Shown here: positions 35,635 to 44,887 of the stretch, in pieces
Position numbering within the stretch: the stretch's first letter is position 1
Layout of the letters: the number at the start of each line of letters is the position of its first letter
NCBI RefSeq assembly: GCF_011762185.1
Contig: NZ_JAASQJ010000003.1
Location: 496,001-560,000 of the forward strand
Source: Dyadobacter arcticus
GTDB taxonomy: Bacteria > Bacteroidota > Bacteroidia > Cytophagales > Spirosomataceae
Direction of reading: 5' to 3'
Length of the DNA stretch: 64,000 nt
Made by a program: the position numbers and the translations under genes
The notes under the pieces: generated by a model
Databases searched by the model: none
The model's input: the letters and a program-made list of their open reading frames with translations, nothing else
Told to the model about the DNA's origin: nothing

Positions 35635-35642
35635 TACTTTTG
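35635..35642 (+). promoter_or_regulatory. -7 promoter element of the 35671 gene
   Basis: TACTTTTG is an exact TAnnTTTG match, 29 bp before ATG 35671 and downstream of the FNR-type site. A start near 35647 is expected. Confidence 0.6.
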
Positions 35643-35670
35643 TTAAGTCATCACTCAACAAGTAATTTAT

Positions 35671-36339
35671 ATGTTTTTAGGTCATTATGGTTTAGCATTC
35701 GGTGCTAAGAAAGTCGCTCCAAAGGTTTCGCTACTTACGCTTTTTGTCGCAGTCGAATTCGTCGATATTCTGTGGCCGTTTATGTTGTTGTTCAATGTTG
35801 AGAAAGTCAAGGTACACCCCGGAATCTCTGAGGTAACCCCATTTGAATTTGTGCATTATCCGTATACCCACAGTTTGATAATGGGTGTGGTATGGGGTTT
35901 GTTATTTGCATTGGTATACTGGCTTTTGAAAAAAGACCTGAGAAGTTCTGTTATCGTAGGACTTGCCGTCCTGAGCCATTGGTTTCTCGATTTCGTCGTC
36001 CACATTCCCGATTTGCCAATCACACCGTTTGGTTCAGAAAAAGTAGGGTTAGGTTTGTGGAATTCGATGCCGCTGACGCTTTTGATTGAAAGTGTAATTT
36101 TCTTTGGAGGTCTTTATATCTATGTCAAAAATTCCAAAGCGCTGAATAACAAGGGCACATGGACTTTATGGACGCTGGTCATATTTTTCATCGCATCAAA
36201 CCTTTACAACATGTTCGGCCCGCCACCGGAAGATTCCATTCCCGTACTCTTCGTTTCCTTTGCCATTCTGCAAGTGATCGTGCTATGGCTGGCGCACGTG
36301 GTTGATAGAAATAGGGTAATGGTTACTTCCCAGCCTTAA
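35671..36339 (+). CDS. Membrane protein related to DUF457/YbcI metal-dependent hydrolases
   Basis: The 222-residue protein has about five or six hydrophobic segments. Conserved polar residues lie within them: LGHYGLAFGAKK at the N-terminus, FVDILWP, YPYTHSLIMG (about 70) and LSHWFLDFVVHIPD (about 108). This His/Asp pattern resembles the membrane-bound metal-dependent hydrolase (DUF457, YbcI) family, but the N-terminal motif is weaker and the reaction is unknown. A promoter with an FNR-type site upstream suggests control by the preceding Crp/Fnr regulator. Its last 17 bp overlap the convergent GH95 gene. Confidence 0.75.
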   Translation: MFLGHYGLAFGAKKVAPKVSLLTLFVAVEFVDILWPFMLLFNVEKVKVHPGISEVTPFEFVHYPYTHSLIMGVVWGLLFALVYWLLKKDLRSSVIVGLAVLSHWFLDFVVHIPDLPITPFGSEKVGLGLWNSMPLTLLIESVIFFGGLYIYVKNSKALNNKGTWTLWTLVIFFIASNLYNMFGPPPEDSIPVLFVSFAILQVIVLWLAHVVDRNRVMVTSQP

Positions 36340-38833
36340 AAACATACACCCCGCCTTGCTCGGTCATAAAGTCATAGGCCAGGCTTCCTTTTTTAACAAT
36401 TAGGGTGTTGAGTTCGCTGGATTGGGCCTTTTTATAGAATGCATTGGCATTTTCTCCTTTGGCCGGTTTCAATGTTAATTTTCCGGAAGATTTGATTGAG
36501 TTAGGGACGGCGATGCGGCAATTTCCTCCTAGTTTGGATCTTACCGTAAGTTGGGTGATCAGGCCTGCGTTCCAGGTAGCATCTACTTCAAATCCGCCTC
36601 GGGCTTTCATTCCTTTCATTTCGCCGGAGGTCCAGTTGTCGGGAATTGCAGGGATTACGTTCAGAAGGCCATCGTGGCTTTGGAGTATCATTTCTGCAAT
36701 TCCCGAAGTACCTCCGAAATTACCGTCGATCTGAAAGGGAGGATGAGCATCCAGCAGATTGGGATAGGTACCACCGCCATTTGCGTAGTCTGTTCCTTCA
36801 ACACCCGTAAGTTTTAACTGTTCCCTAATCAATTTATAAGCATGATTACCATCTAATAACCTTGCCCATATATTGATTTTCCAGCCTTTGCTCCATCCCG
36901 TACCGCCGTCGCCACGTAATTCCATTGTTTTTCTGGTCGCATTTGCAAATTCAGGCGTGTAGAGTGGCGAAATCTGTCGGCCTGGAAAAAGTCCGAATAA
37001 ATGGGAAATGTGACGATGTTCCGGCTCAGTGTCTTCCCAGTCTTTGTACCATTCCTGCAAATTCCCTTTTTTACCAATTTGAAGCGGAAATAGCCTGCTC
37101 CGCTTTTCAACTAAAAGTTGCCTGAATTCTGAATCCTCGCCGAGTCGGTCGGAAGCTTCAATCAGCTTGGTAAAAAGGTCCCAGATAATGGACATATCCA
37201 TGGTAGTTGCTACCGAAACCGATCCTTTGAAGCCTCTTTCAGTAATAAAAATATTTTCCGGAGAAGTAGCCGGTGCTGTGACGAGCTTACCGTTTTTATC
37301 CTCAATCAGCCAATCCAAACAAAACAGCGCGGCTCTTTTCATAAGCGGATATGCAGTTTTCGCCAAATATTCCTTGTCACCGGTAAACTGGTAATGTTCC
37401 CACAAATGTTGCGAAAGCCAGGCGCCGCCCATTGGCCAGTTTGCCCAGGAAGGACTGCCGCTAACTGGATTGGATGTGGCCCATATGTCCGAATTATGAT
37501 GGATAGTCCAGCCTTTTGCTCCATAGAAGTTTTTGGCCGTTTCTGTGCCCGTTACCTCCATCCGACTAATTAAATCGAGTAGTGGCGTATGCAATTCCGA
37601 AAGATTGGCGGTTTCGACCATCCAATAATTCATTTGCGTATTAATGTTGGTTGTGAAATTACTGCTCCACGGTGGCCTTAGCTCATGGTTCCAGATTCCC
37701 TGCAAATTGGCAGGAATACCGCCGGGCCGCGAGCTGGAAATAAGAAGATAACGTCCAAATTGGAAGTAAAGCGATTCCAGCGCCGGGTCTTTTGTGCCTT
37801 GTGCATAGTTTTTCAGGCGTTCGTCCATCGGCAATTCGCTTTTTGGATTACCATTTAAAACAAGGCTTGTTCTGTTAAAATACTTCTGATAATCAGCGAT
37901 ATGGCTATTTTTAAGAATGTCAAAACTTTTCGAAACAGCAGGGGTTAAGTAGCTTTCTGACAGTTTATTTTCATCCTTTCCTTCCTTGTCGGGACATTTA
38001 TCATATCCATTGTAACTGGTAGCTGCAGACAAAATCAAAACTGCTTCTGTGGCGCCGCTTATGTGCAGGCCGGCAGCATCAGCCGTCACCGTTCCATCCG
38101 ATTTTTGCACCTTAACCCGCAGCTCGAAACGCATTCCCTTGCATTGGGATGGATCATTGTACACGATCGGCAATTCCATGGTCTGCATATAACTTGGGTC
38201 GGTATGTGCAGGCGCTTGTCCTTTCATGCCAATCTGATCTTTTTCAATCACGACATTCTGATAAACAAGCTGACTCTGAGTGGTTGCCGTAAAATTCAAA
38301 GCACCCTTTTTGCTGGCTGTTAATTTGACGACCATCAACTGGTCCGCACCAGAAACGAAAAATTCCCTGCTGTAATCGACTCCATTGATCGTAAAACTGG
38401 TGGATGTAATGGCGTTGGATATGTCGAGCTCGCGGCGGTAGTTCGTTGGTTGGCCGGCCAACGGCTGTTTAATCAGCAAATCGCCCAGCGGTTCATAGGA
38501 TTCGGTAAAAACGCCCTGAATTTTCTTTGTTAGTTCCTCCGCAAGTTTGTAATCTTCATTGGCCAAAGCTTTCCTTACTTCTGGTAAATATTTGTAAGCC
38601 TGTGGGTTAGGGTTGTTATTCACCGGCCCGCCCGACCATAATGTCTCCTCATTCAACTGAATCAGTTCTTCATTAACCCGTCCAAAAACCATCGCCCCAA
38701 TCCGCCCGTTTCCAATCGGCAACGCTTCATTCCAGTTTCGCGCAGGCTGTTTGTACCAAAATTTCAAATTGCTTTGAGCAAAAGCAGTTTGGAATATTAG
38801 TAAATGGCAGGCGACAAGAATAATCAATTTCAT
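36323..38833 (-). CDS. Glycoside hydrolase family 95, probable alpha-L-fucosidase
   Basis: The 836-residue exported enzyme (signal MKLIILVACHLLIFQTAFAQ) shows the GH95 layout: an N-terminal beta-sandwich beginning LKFWYKQPARNWNEALPIGN and LNEETLWSGGPVNNNPN, then an (alpha/alpha)6 barrel with NTQMNYWMVETANLSELH, HHNSDIWATSNPV and the C-terminal PPFQIDGNFGGTSGIAEM. These hold the Asn, Glu and Asp residues of GH95, which release alpha-1,2-fucose (some members act on L-galactose). It acts in the periplasm or at the surface. No SusCD pair is adjacent, so it stands alone here. The divergent gap to 39009 holds a dyad at 38916-38932. Confidence 0.92.
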   Translation of the reverse strand: MKLIILVACHLLIFQTAFAQSNLKFWYKQPARNWNEALPIGNGRIGAMVFGRVNEELIQLNEETLWSGGPVNNNPNPQAYKYLPEVRKALANEDYKLAEELTKKIQGVFTESYEPLGDLLIKQPLAGQPTNYRRELDISNAITSTSFTINGVDYSREFFVSGADQLMVVKLTASKKGALNFTATTQSQLVYQNVVIEKDQIGMKGQAPAHTDPSYMQTMELPIVYNDPSQCKGMRFELRVKVQKSDGTVTADAAGLHISGATEAVLILSAATSYNGYDKCPDKEGKDENKLSESYLTPAVSKSFDILKNSHIADYQKYFNRTSLVLNGNPKSELPMDERLKNYAQGTKDPALESLYFQFGRYLLISSSRPGGIPANLQGIWNHELRPPWSSNFTTNINTQMNYWMVETANLSELHTPLLDLISRMEVTGTETAKNFYGAKGWTIHHNSDIWATSNPVSGSPSWANWPMGGAWLSQHLWEHYQFTGDKEYLAKTAYPLMKRAALFCLDWLIEDKNGKLVTAPATSPENIFITERGFKGSVSVATTMDMSIIWDLFTKLIEASDRLGEDSEFRQLLVEKRSRLFPLQIGKKGNLQEWYKDWEDTEPEHRHISHLFGLFPGRQISPLYTPEFANATRKTMELRGDGGTGWSKGWKINIWARLLDGNHAYKLIREQLKLTGVEGTDYANGGGTYPNLLDAHPPFQIDGNFGGTSGIAEMILQSHDGLLNVIPAIPDNWTSGEMKGMKARGGFEVDATWNAGLITQLTVRSKLGGNCRIAVPNSIKSSGKLTLKPAKGENANAFYKKAQSSELNTLIVKKGSLAYDFMTEQGGVYVFKAGK

Positions 38834-39008
38834 AGAGCTTTTGTGGTTTTCAATTTCAGGTATAACAAGGATTTTAAAACCTTTTTTTACTTCATAAATA
38901 CAGGAGGCGATTTTTTGTAAAGTATGTTTACATATTATTTTGTGTAATTAGTATATAATTCATAGCTTTATTTTCTATCACACAACGAAAAATGATTTTG
39001 AAAATACC

Positions 39009-39440
39009 ATGAATGTAGATATTAAACAGAAGTTGGATGACTATTTGTCAGCAATACAAACTGCTGATGAATCGGAAGTGCCAGCCATCAGATCCGAATT
39101 TTCCAATTGGTACTACGCGCTATCAGAAGAAGATAGAAATCAAATGGAGCCTTTTTGGAAAAGTATCAAGGAAGCCGCAAGGCAGGCAATAAAGGAAATA
39201 AAAGACGCGATATATGAGATTCAAAAATTGGATGATGTCAAAATTGTGGTTGCGGGCGCAGAATATGACTTACACGATTGGGTCACCATTTCAGATTATT
39301 CCCGTTTGCATAATCTAAAAGTCAGCAGGGTTCAAAATTGGATTTCACGGGGAGTTGTCCCGAGAGACAAGGTTTTGGCAATACCTCAGCTTAACAATGT
39401 CAAGTTGATAAAAAATGAAATTTACACTGCGAGAACCTAA
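39009..39440 (+). CDS. Unrecognised protein with C-terminal HTH-like segment
   Basis: The 143-residue protein starts with charged helices (DDYLSAIQTADESEVPAIR; KSIKEAARQAIKEIKDAIYE, about 1-75). Its C-terminal 55 residues (WVTISDYSRLHNLKVSRVQN and ISRGVVPRDKVLAIPQLNN) read like an excisionase/MerR-type helix-turn-helix in which a start-of-pathway helix pair is followed by a wing that names a residue to insert. I recognise no family. It has a 175-bp upstream gap with a dyad and is followed by an AraC regulator 39 bp later. No mobile-element genes are adjacent. Confidence 0.6.
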   Translation: MNVDIKQKLDDYLSAIQTADESEVPAIRSEFSNWYYALSEEDRNQMEPFWKSIKEAARQAIKEIKDAIYEIQKLDDVKIVVAGAEYDLHDWVTISDYSRLHNLKVSRVQNWISRGVVPRDKVLAIPQLNNVKLIKNEIYTART

Positions 39441-39479
39441 GCGTGGTAGCTTCCTATTTGAATTTCGTAACTTCACCTC

Positions 39480-40382
39480 ATGGCAAACATTGAAACACTC
39501 GAAGAATTCTATCAGCATAAGTTCAATTGGCTTCCTGAAAACCTGAAACAGGACATTGGTCACTTCAATGTTTTTTCACTAGGAAACCATTCCGGGGCCA
39601 GCGCGGTGCCGGTTCAATATAGCAGGAGGGATTTTTATAAGATTTCTCTTTTGAAAGGCAAAAACATTTATCATTACGCGGATAAAAGTCTGGAAGTAGA
39701 TGGCCCTGCTTTGATGTTCTTTAATCCGCAGGTTCCATATAACTGGGAATCAAGTTGCGGCGGCACAACCGGCTATTTCTGTATTTTTAAAGAGGCCTTT
39801 TTTCAGGAAAGAATGCGGGGCAGCATCAATGAGCTCCCTATGTTCGCGACGGGTGGCAAACCATCCTATATTCTGACAGACTCTCAGGACGAACATGTTA
39901 GCCAGATCTTTCAGAAAATGCTGGCCGAAATCGATTCAGATTACCAGTTTAAGTACGATCTCATCCGGAATTATGTGATGGAACTCATTCACTATGCATT
40001 GAAAATGCAGCCTACCGAATCCCTCTATCAGCATCCCAATGCAAATTCCCGGATCACCTCAATTTTTACCGAGTTACTCGAACGCCAGTTTCCAATTGAA
40101 TCACCATCTCAAAGATTTGCATTACGGTCTGCCAATGATTTTGCCCAACATCTGTCTGTTCATGTCAATCATTTAAACCGGGCAATCAGGGAGACAACGG
40201 GGAAAACCACTACCGCGCACATTGCAGAGCGGATTGCCAGCGAAGCGAAAGCATTGCTGAAACACACCAAATGGAACATTTCAGAGATCAGTTATAGTCT
40301 TGGTTTTGAAGAACCTGCACATTTTAATAATTTCTTCAAAAAACAAACCAGCCAAACACCTTCCGCCTTCCGGATTGTTTGA
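39480..40382 (+). CDS. AraC family transcriptional regulator
   Basis: The 300-residue product has an N-terminal cupin-like sensing domain (about 20-160; RRDFYKISLLKGKNIYHYAD, PALMFFNPQVPYNWES) and a C-terminal AraC DNA-binding domain with two helix-turn-helices (about 200-300): FAQHLSVHVNHLNRAIRETT and the second one WNISEISYSLGFEEPAHFNN with the signature FKKQTSQTPSAFR. It probably controls the SDR gene that starts 85 bp downstream in the same direction. The inducer is unknown. Confidence 0.92.
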   Translation: MANIETLEEFYQHKFNWLPENLKQDIGHFNVFSLGNHSGASAVPVQYSRRDFYKISLLKGKNIYHYADKSLEVDGPALMFFNPQVPYNWESSCGGTTGYFCIFKEAFFQERMRGSINELPMFATGGKPSYILTDSQDEHVSQIFQKMLAEIDSDYQFKYDLIRNYVMELIHYALKMQPTESLYQHPNANSRITSIFTELLERQFPIESPSQRFALRSANDFAQHLSVHVNHLNRAIRETTGKTTTAHIAERIASEAKALLKHTKWNISEISYSLGFEEPAHFNNFFKKQTSQTPSAFRIV

Positions 40383-40434
40383 ATGTTGCAAGCATCTGTT
40401 TGAACCACGTAATCGCCGCCAGGTACTTCTATCT

Positions 40435-40442
40435 TAATTTTG
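40435..40442 (+). promoter_or_regulatory. -7 promoter element of the SDR gene
   Basis: TAATTTTG is an exact TAnnTTTG match, 25 bp before ATG 40468. An AT-rich imperfect dyad (TGTTAATTAATCAACA region, 40444-40461) follows and could be an AraC-family site, though this is weak. Confidence 0.5.
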
Positions 40443-40467
40443 TTGTGTTAATTAATCAACAGAAAAA

Positions 40468-41322
40468 ATGGAAAATCAAAAAGTATGGTTTGTGACAGGC
40501 GCATCCAAAGGCCTGGGACTCGTTTTAGTTCAAAAATTACTGGCAAATGGTTTAAAAGTTGCCGCCACTTCAAGGAATATGACTGATCTTCATCAGGCCG
40601 TGAGTGGACAGACAGATCTGTTTCTTCCTTTGCAAGTAGATCTCAAAAACGAATCCAGTGTCCAGCAGGCTATTGAAAAGACAGTCGCAACATTTGGTAA
40701 CATTGATATCGTTGTCAACAATGCCGGATATGGACTGACCGGCAGCATTGAAGAGCTGACTGACTCCGAAACCAGGGAAAATTTTGAGGTAAATGTCTTT
40801 GGAACATTGAATGTGATCAGAAAGGCAATGCCATATCTTCGGGAACAAAAGTCCGGACATATCTTTAATATATCCTCGATTGGCGGTTTTACCGGCGACT
40901 TTCCAGGCTTCGCGATTTATTGTGCTACCAAATTTGCGGTGGTAGGCCTCACCGAATCGCTGGCTGCCGAAGTGAAATCATTCGGCATCAAAGTAACCGT
41001 GGTTGAGCCGGGTTATTTCCGGACCAATTTCCTGACTTCCGGCTCGTTGGGCACGCCAAAGAACGAAATCGCCGAGTATAAGGAGGTAAGGGAAGTGCAG
41101 AATGCGCATCAGCAAGACATTAATGGCAATCAGCCGGGTGATCCTGCGAAAGCTGCTGACGTGCTGATCCGCATTGCTTCTGAAGCAAATCCACCACTGA
41201 ACCTTTTCCTCGGCCAGGATGCCTATGATCTCGCGCAAGCAAAAATTGAAGCTGTAGGTAAGGAACTTGAAAACTGGAAAGAAGTGACTATTTCGACTGG
41301 TTTCGAGGTAGAAAAAGTTTAA
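40468..41322 (+). CDS. Short-chain dehydrogenase/reductase
   Basis: The 284-residue enzyme is a classical SDR: TGASKGLGLVL (about 11-21) binds NAD(P), NNAGYG lies near 87, catalytic Ser is in NISSIGGF (about 139) and the YxxxK pair is in YCATKFAV (about 151-155). It reduces or oxidises a carbonyl/alcohol substrate that cannot be inferred. The Ser after the glycine-rich TGAS and the nearby RN of TSRNM favour NADPH. It follows an AraC regulator and has its own -7 element. Confidence 0.93.
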   Translation: MENQKVWFVTGASKGLGLVLVQKLLANGLKVAATSRNMTDLHQAVSGQTDLFLPLQVDLKNESSVQQAIEKTVATFGNIDIVVNNAGYGLTGSIEELTDSETRENFEVNVFGTLNVIRKAMPYLREQKSGHIFNISSIGGFTGDFPGFAIYCATKFAVVGLTESLAAEVKSFGIKVTVVEPGYFRTNFLTSGSLGTPKNEIAEYKEVREVQNAHQQDINGNQPGDPAKAADVLIRIASEANPPLNLFLGQDAYDLAQAKIEAVGKELENWKEVTISTGFEVEKV

Positions 41323-41482
41323 TCGATCATGGCTTTGTAATCTGCCACCAGATCTGACGATTCGCACCATTGAGGGGCAAAATCGGCCATATATGCTGCA
41401 GAGGAGATTTTGTAAAGTAAAATCTTTACTTTGTTAATTAATTGGAAGCTTCAAATTAACATAAGCGAATTTCTAAACCTGC

Positions 41483-42859
41483 ATGGGATATTTTCTGATT
41501 GCACTGTTCCTGGTCCAATACATTCGTTCAGCTATACAAACCAAGACGCAGCATCCGGAGCTAGACAAAATCCTGCTTTATTCAAGATATGCTTCAATTG
41601 CCCTGCTTTCTGTCTACTACATTGCCGATGAGCCTGAGTGGTACAACTGGCTTTGGTATGTATTTCTGAGTGCTTTACTGGTTTATTGTTATTTAAGGGA
41701 GGAAATGAAGCCTTTCCGGACGTTAATCCAGGGCGTCATTCCTTACCTGGTCATTTCTGTGATCACGGACATTCTGGAAATGGTCGCGCCGGCTTTCTAT
41801 AAAGAATGGGGCGATTATTTGCATATAGCTGGTTTTTTTGCCTTTGCCCTGTGTTTTGTTCTCTGGTTTTACGCCCGGAAACAGCAAAAAGTACTTTTAA
41901 AGGAGCGGGAGGACCGGCTTAGGGATGAACTGGCCAGCAAAGCGCAAAAGGAATCATTGGAATATCTCGTCGCGGAGCGTACGCAGGAGCTGACGCTTCA
42001 AAAAGAGGAACTTCAGAAGACCATTGAGGAACTGAAATCGACACAGAACCAGTTAATTCAGAGTGAGAAAATGGCTTCCCTTGGTGAATTAACCGCTGGG
42101 ATTGCCCATGAAATTCAAAATCCCCTCAATTTCGTTAACAACTTCTCGGAGGTTTCGGTGGAGCTGTGTCAGGAACTGGAAGAAGAGATTGATAAAACCG
42201 ATCTGCCTGATTCTGATAAGGATTATATCAAAGAAATCATTGGCGATTTGAGCCAAAATCAGCAAAAAATCACACACCACGGCAAAAGGGCTGACAGCAT
42301 TGTAAAAGGAATGCTGCAGCATTCGAGAATATCCTCTGGTGAAAAGGAACCTGTGGAAATCAACGCTTTGGCAGATGAATATATGCGGCTGGCTTATCAT
42401 GGCTTGCGAGCAAAGGATAAGGAATTTAATTCGGCACTGTTAACCGATTTTGATCCGTCTGTTGGCAAAGTAAATGTGCTTCCACAGGATCTGGGACGGG
42501 TTTTTCTCAATCTTTTTACCAATGCGTTCTATGCTGTGGCTGAAAAGAAGCGGATGCTGACCGAGAAGGACCCTTCGACGAATTATAAGCCGGAAGTAAA
42601 AATCAGCACCAGAAAATTTGATAACAAACTGTATATCAGGGTTACGGATAACGGAACGGGTATGCCGGACCATGTGATCGCCAAGATCTTCCAGCCGTTT
42701 TTTACAACAAAACCTACCGGACAGGGGACCGGTCTTGGGCTGTCAATGAGTTACGACATCATCACGGGTGGACATGGAGGTGTGCTGGATGTGGAGTCCG
42801 TTCCTGGTGAACAAACCGAATTTAAAATTACAATTCCGATTACTGAAAGCCTGGAGTAA
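41483..42859 (+). CDS. Membrane sensor histidine kinase
   Basis: The 458-residue protein has four or five N-terminal transmembrane helices (about 1-135) with no large periplasmic domain, a coiled coil rich in Glu/Gln (about 140-195), HisKA with His in [19 protein letters not shown] (about 208) and HATPase with TDNGTGMP and [13 protein letters not shown] (about 395-435). This [12 protein letters not shown] subtype is common in Cytophagales. It heads an operon with two response regulators, one fused to a cyclase, and an HD protein. Signal detection is probably within the membrane or from the cytoplasm. Confidence 0.92.
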   Translation: MGYFLIALFLVQYIRSAIQTKTQHPELDKILLYSRYASIALLSVYYIADEPEWYNWLWYVFLSALLVYCYLREEMKPFRTLIQGVIPYLVISVITDILEMVAPAFYKEWGDYLHIAGFFAFALCFVLWFYARKQQKVLLKEREDRLRDELASKAQKESLEYLVAERTQELTLQKEELQKTIEELKSTQNQLIQSEKMASLGELTAGIAHEIQNPLNFVNNFSEVSVELCQELEEEIDKTDLPDSDKDYIKEIIGDLSQNQQKITHHGKRADSIVKGMLQHSRISSGEKEPVEINALADEYMRLAYHGLRAKDKEFNSALLTDFDPSVGKVNVLPQDLGRVFLNLFTNAFYAVAEKKRMLTEKDPSTNYKPEVKISTRKFDNKLYIRVTDNGTGMPDHVIAKIFQPFFTTKPTGQGTGLGLSMSYDIITGGHGGVLDVESVPGEQTEFKITIPITESLE

Positions 42860-42894
42860 ATAATTAACGTACCACTCTAAATGTTAAAGGAAAG

Positions 42895-43269
42895 ATGAAA
42901 ATATTAGTTGTAGACGACGAGGAAGATGTCAAATCGCTTTTTGAGCAGAAGTTCAGGCGCGAGATCCGCAGTGGGCAGTTTGAATTTTCATTCTCATTCT
43001 CCGGGGAACAGGCCTTGGCTTATCTGGCTGACCATCATTCGGAGGTGGTCATGATCTTGTCGGATATCAACATGCCGGGTATGAGTGGCATTGAGCTGCT
43101 GAAAACTATCCGGAAGGACCATCCGCAAGCGCCGCCGCAAGTCATGATGATCACGGCTTATGGTGATAGTGCCAACCACGATCAGGCGATGGAATTCGGA
43201 GCAAACGATTTTTTAACCAAACCAGTCAATTTTGTCGAATTGAAAGAGAAATTGATAGAGATTTTATGA
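42895..43269 (+). CDS. Single-domain response regulator
   Basis: The 124-residue protein is a receiver only: acidic pair DDEE near the N-terminus, phospho-acceptor D57 in [12 protein letters not shown], conserved Thr in MITAYGD and Lys in FLTKPVNF. It shares an unusual early stretch ([15 protein letters not shown]) with the receiver of the following gene ([15 protein letters not shown]), so the two arose by duplication. Without an output domain it could act as a phosphate shuttle or sink. Its stop overlaps the next start by 4 bp. Confidence 0.92.
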   Translation: MKILVVDDEEDVKSLFEQKFRREIRSGQFEFSFSFSGEQALAYLADHHSEVVMILSDINMPGMSGIELLKTIRKDHPQAPPQVMMITAYGDSANHDQAMEFGANDFLTKPVNFVELKEKLIEIL

Positions 43270-44312
43270 AAGCCAAAATATTGGTAGTGGACGATGAAGC
43301 GGATTTACAGCTGTTAATTAAGCAAAAGTTCCGAAGGCAGATCCGGGAGCAGGAGTATGAGTTTCTATTTGCTGAAAATGGCATTAAGGCGTTGGAAGTA
43401 ATCGGTGAGAACCCCGACGTCGATATGGTGCTCAGCGATATTAATATGCCCGAAATGGACGGGCTGACACTATTAGTGAGGATAGGGGAGCTCAGCCCGA
43501 TCCTGAAATCAGTGATTGTATCGGCTTATGGCGATATGGACAATATCCGTATGGCGATGAACCGTGGTGCTTTTGATTTTCTGACCAAACCCATTGATTT
43601 TAAGGATCTTGAAGTTACCATGGAGAAGACCTTAATCTACGTGGCTTCGTTGAAAGAAACCTTGAAGGCAGTGAGGGAGAATGATATCCTCCGCATGTAT
43701 GTCGACTCGTCCGTTTTGCAATTTATGACACAGGAAACTTTCGAAAAATCGCTGATGACGAGCGAGACAATAAATGGTAGTGTTGTTTTTATGGATATGT
43801 GCGGCTTTACGTCCATCTCCGAAAAGGAGCCGCCGGATCTCGTTGTGAAGCTGATCAATAAGTATTTTGATGTGATGGTGAAGGAGATTATCGCGCAGGG
43901 TGGACTGGTCGATAAATTCATGGGAGATGCCGTTATGGCCGTTTTTCGCGGCGAATACCATTTGGATCGAGCGGTAGAGTCTTCGCTTGCCGTAAGAAAT
44001 CACATCAATAGTTTCAAAGAAGAGTTATCCAATCAGTCTGGTTATCATCCCAACGTTTCCATCGGTATCAATTCCGGCGAAATGGTTTCAGGGAATATTG
44101 GGTCTGCTGCGCTAAAAAGGCTGGATTACACAGTCATAGGCGACGTAGTCAATGTTGCCCAGCGCTTACAATCTATTGCAAAACCCGGACAAGTTGTGGT
44201 TGCAGAATCGGGTTACCAACAGATTAAGGAAGCATTCAAATGTAACCCGGTTGGAGAGGTAAGTCTCAAAAACAAATCCAATCCGGTTATGATATACGAA
44301 GTAGTGGAATAG
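43266..44312 (+). CDS. Receiver-class III adenylate/guanylate cyclase fusion
   Basis: The 348-residue protein has an N-terminal receiver with D58 ([12 protein letters not shown]) and a C-terminal class III cyclase domain (about 165-348). Metal ligands are D177 (FMDMCGFTS) and D221 (KFMGDAVMA). Purine-selecting K217 and the LDYT stretch (D287/T289) fit ATP, so cAMP is the likely product. N296 and R300 (VNVAQRL) supply the transition-state residues. All catalytic positions are intact. Phosphorylation by the upstream kinase would be expected to gate cAMP synthesis. The HD gene starts 2 bp after its stop. Confidence 0.92.
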   Translation: MKAKILVVDDEADLQLLIKQKFRRQIREQEYEFLFAENGIKALEVIGENPDVDMVLSDINMPEMDGLTLLVRIGELSPILKSVIVSAYGDMDNIRMAMNRGAFDFLTKPIDFKDLEVTMEKTLIYVASLKETLKAVRENDILRMYVDSSVLQFMTQETFEKSLMTSETINGSVVFMDMCGFTSISEKEPPDLVVKLINKYFDVMVKEIIAQGGLVDKFMGDAVMAVFRGEYHLDRAVESSLAVRNHINSFKEELSNQSGYHPNVSIGINSGEMVSGNIGSAALKRLDYTVIGDVVNVAQRLQSIAKPGQVVVAESGYQQIKEAFKCNPVGEVSLKNKSNPVMIYEVVE

Positions 44313-44314
44313 CC

Positions 44315-44887
44315 ATGCAAATTGAACAAGTTCAAAGTTATATCCTCGAAGAGCTAAGGAGCAGGCTGGATAGCAATCTTTATTATCATGGTGTGCATCA
44401 CACCCTCGACGTAGTCCAAACTGCACTCGAACTGGCGGCATTGGAAGCTGTAACAGATCAGGAATCGCTCTGTTTGATCAAAACAGCCGCACTTTTTCAT
44501 GATTGCGGGTTTATGAATACCTACAAGGGCCACGAAGATGAGAGTTGCCGGATCGCGAAGGAAGTGCTGCCTGATTTTGACTATTCGCCGGAAGAAATTT
44601 CAACCATTTGCGGGATGATCATGGCGACAAGAATTCCGCAAGACCCTCAAACCCATTTGGAACGCATCATTAGCGACGCAGACCTGGATTACCTTGGCCG
44701 GGATGATTTCGAGCCTATTGCGGCAACACTTTTTGAAGAGTTGAAGGCAAGGGAGATTGTGACGGATGTCAATGTTTGGAACCAGATCCAGATTCGGTTT
44801 ATCGGGGATCATTTTTATTGGACCAAATCAGAACGCGCCCGAAGAAATGAGCTGAAAACGAAGCATTTGGCTGCTTTAAGACAGTAA
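44315..44887 (+). CDS. HD-domain phosphohydrolase
   Basis: The 190-residue protein has the metal-binding HD pattern: H28/H29 in YHGVHHTLDVV, H62-D63 in LFHDCGFMN, a further His in YKGHEDES and Asp in ISDADLDYLG. HD enzymes cleave phosphoester bonds of nucleotides, including cyclic ones. Co-translation with a cyclase suggests, but does not show, that it degrades the cyclic nucleotide or a related product. It ends the operon and its last 12 bp overlap the convergent transporter gene. Confidence 0.85.
   Translation: MQIEQVQSYILEELRSRLDSNLYYHGVHHTLDVVQTALELAALEAVTDQESLCLIKTAALFHDCGFMNTYKGHEDESCRIAKEVLPDFDYSPEEISTICGMIMATRIPQDPQTHLERIISDADLDYLGRDDFEPIAATLFEELKAREIVTDVNVWNQIQIRFIGDHFYWTKSERARRNELKTKHLAALRQ

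Noticed and set aside
41335..41482. Separate short gene between the SDR and the histidine kinase
   Set aside because: Only short frames without start context; treated as intergenic leader of the kinase operon.
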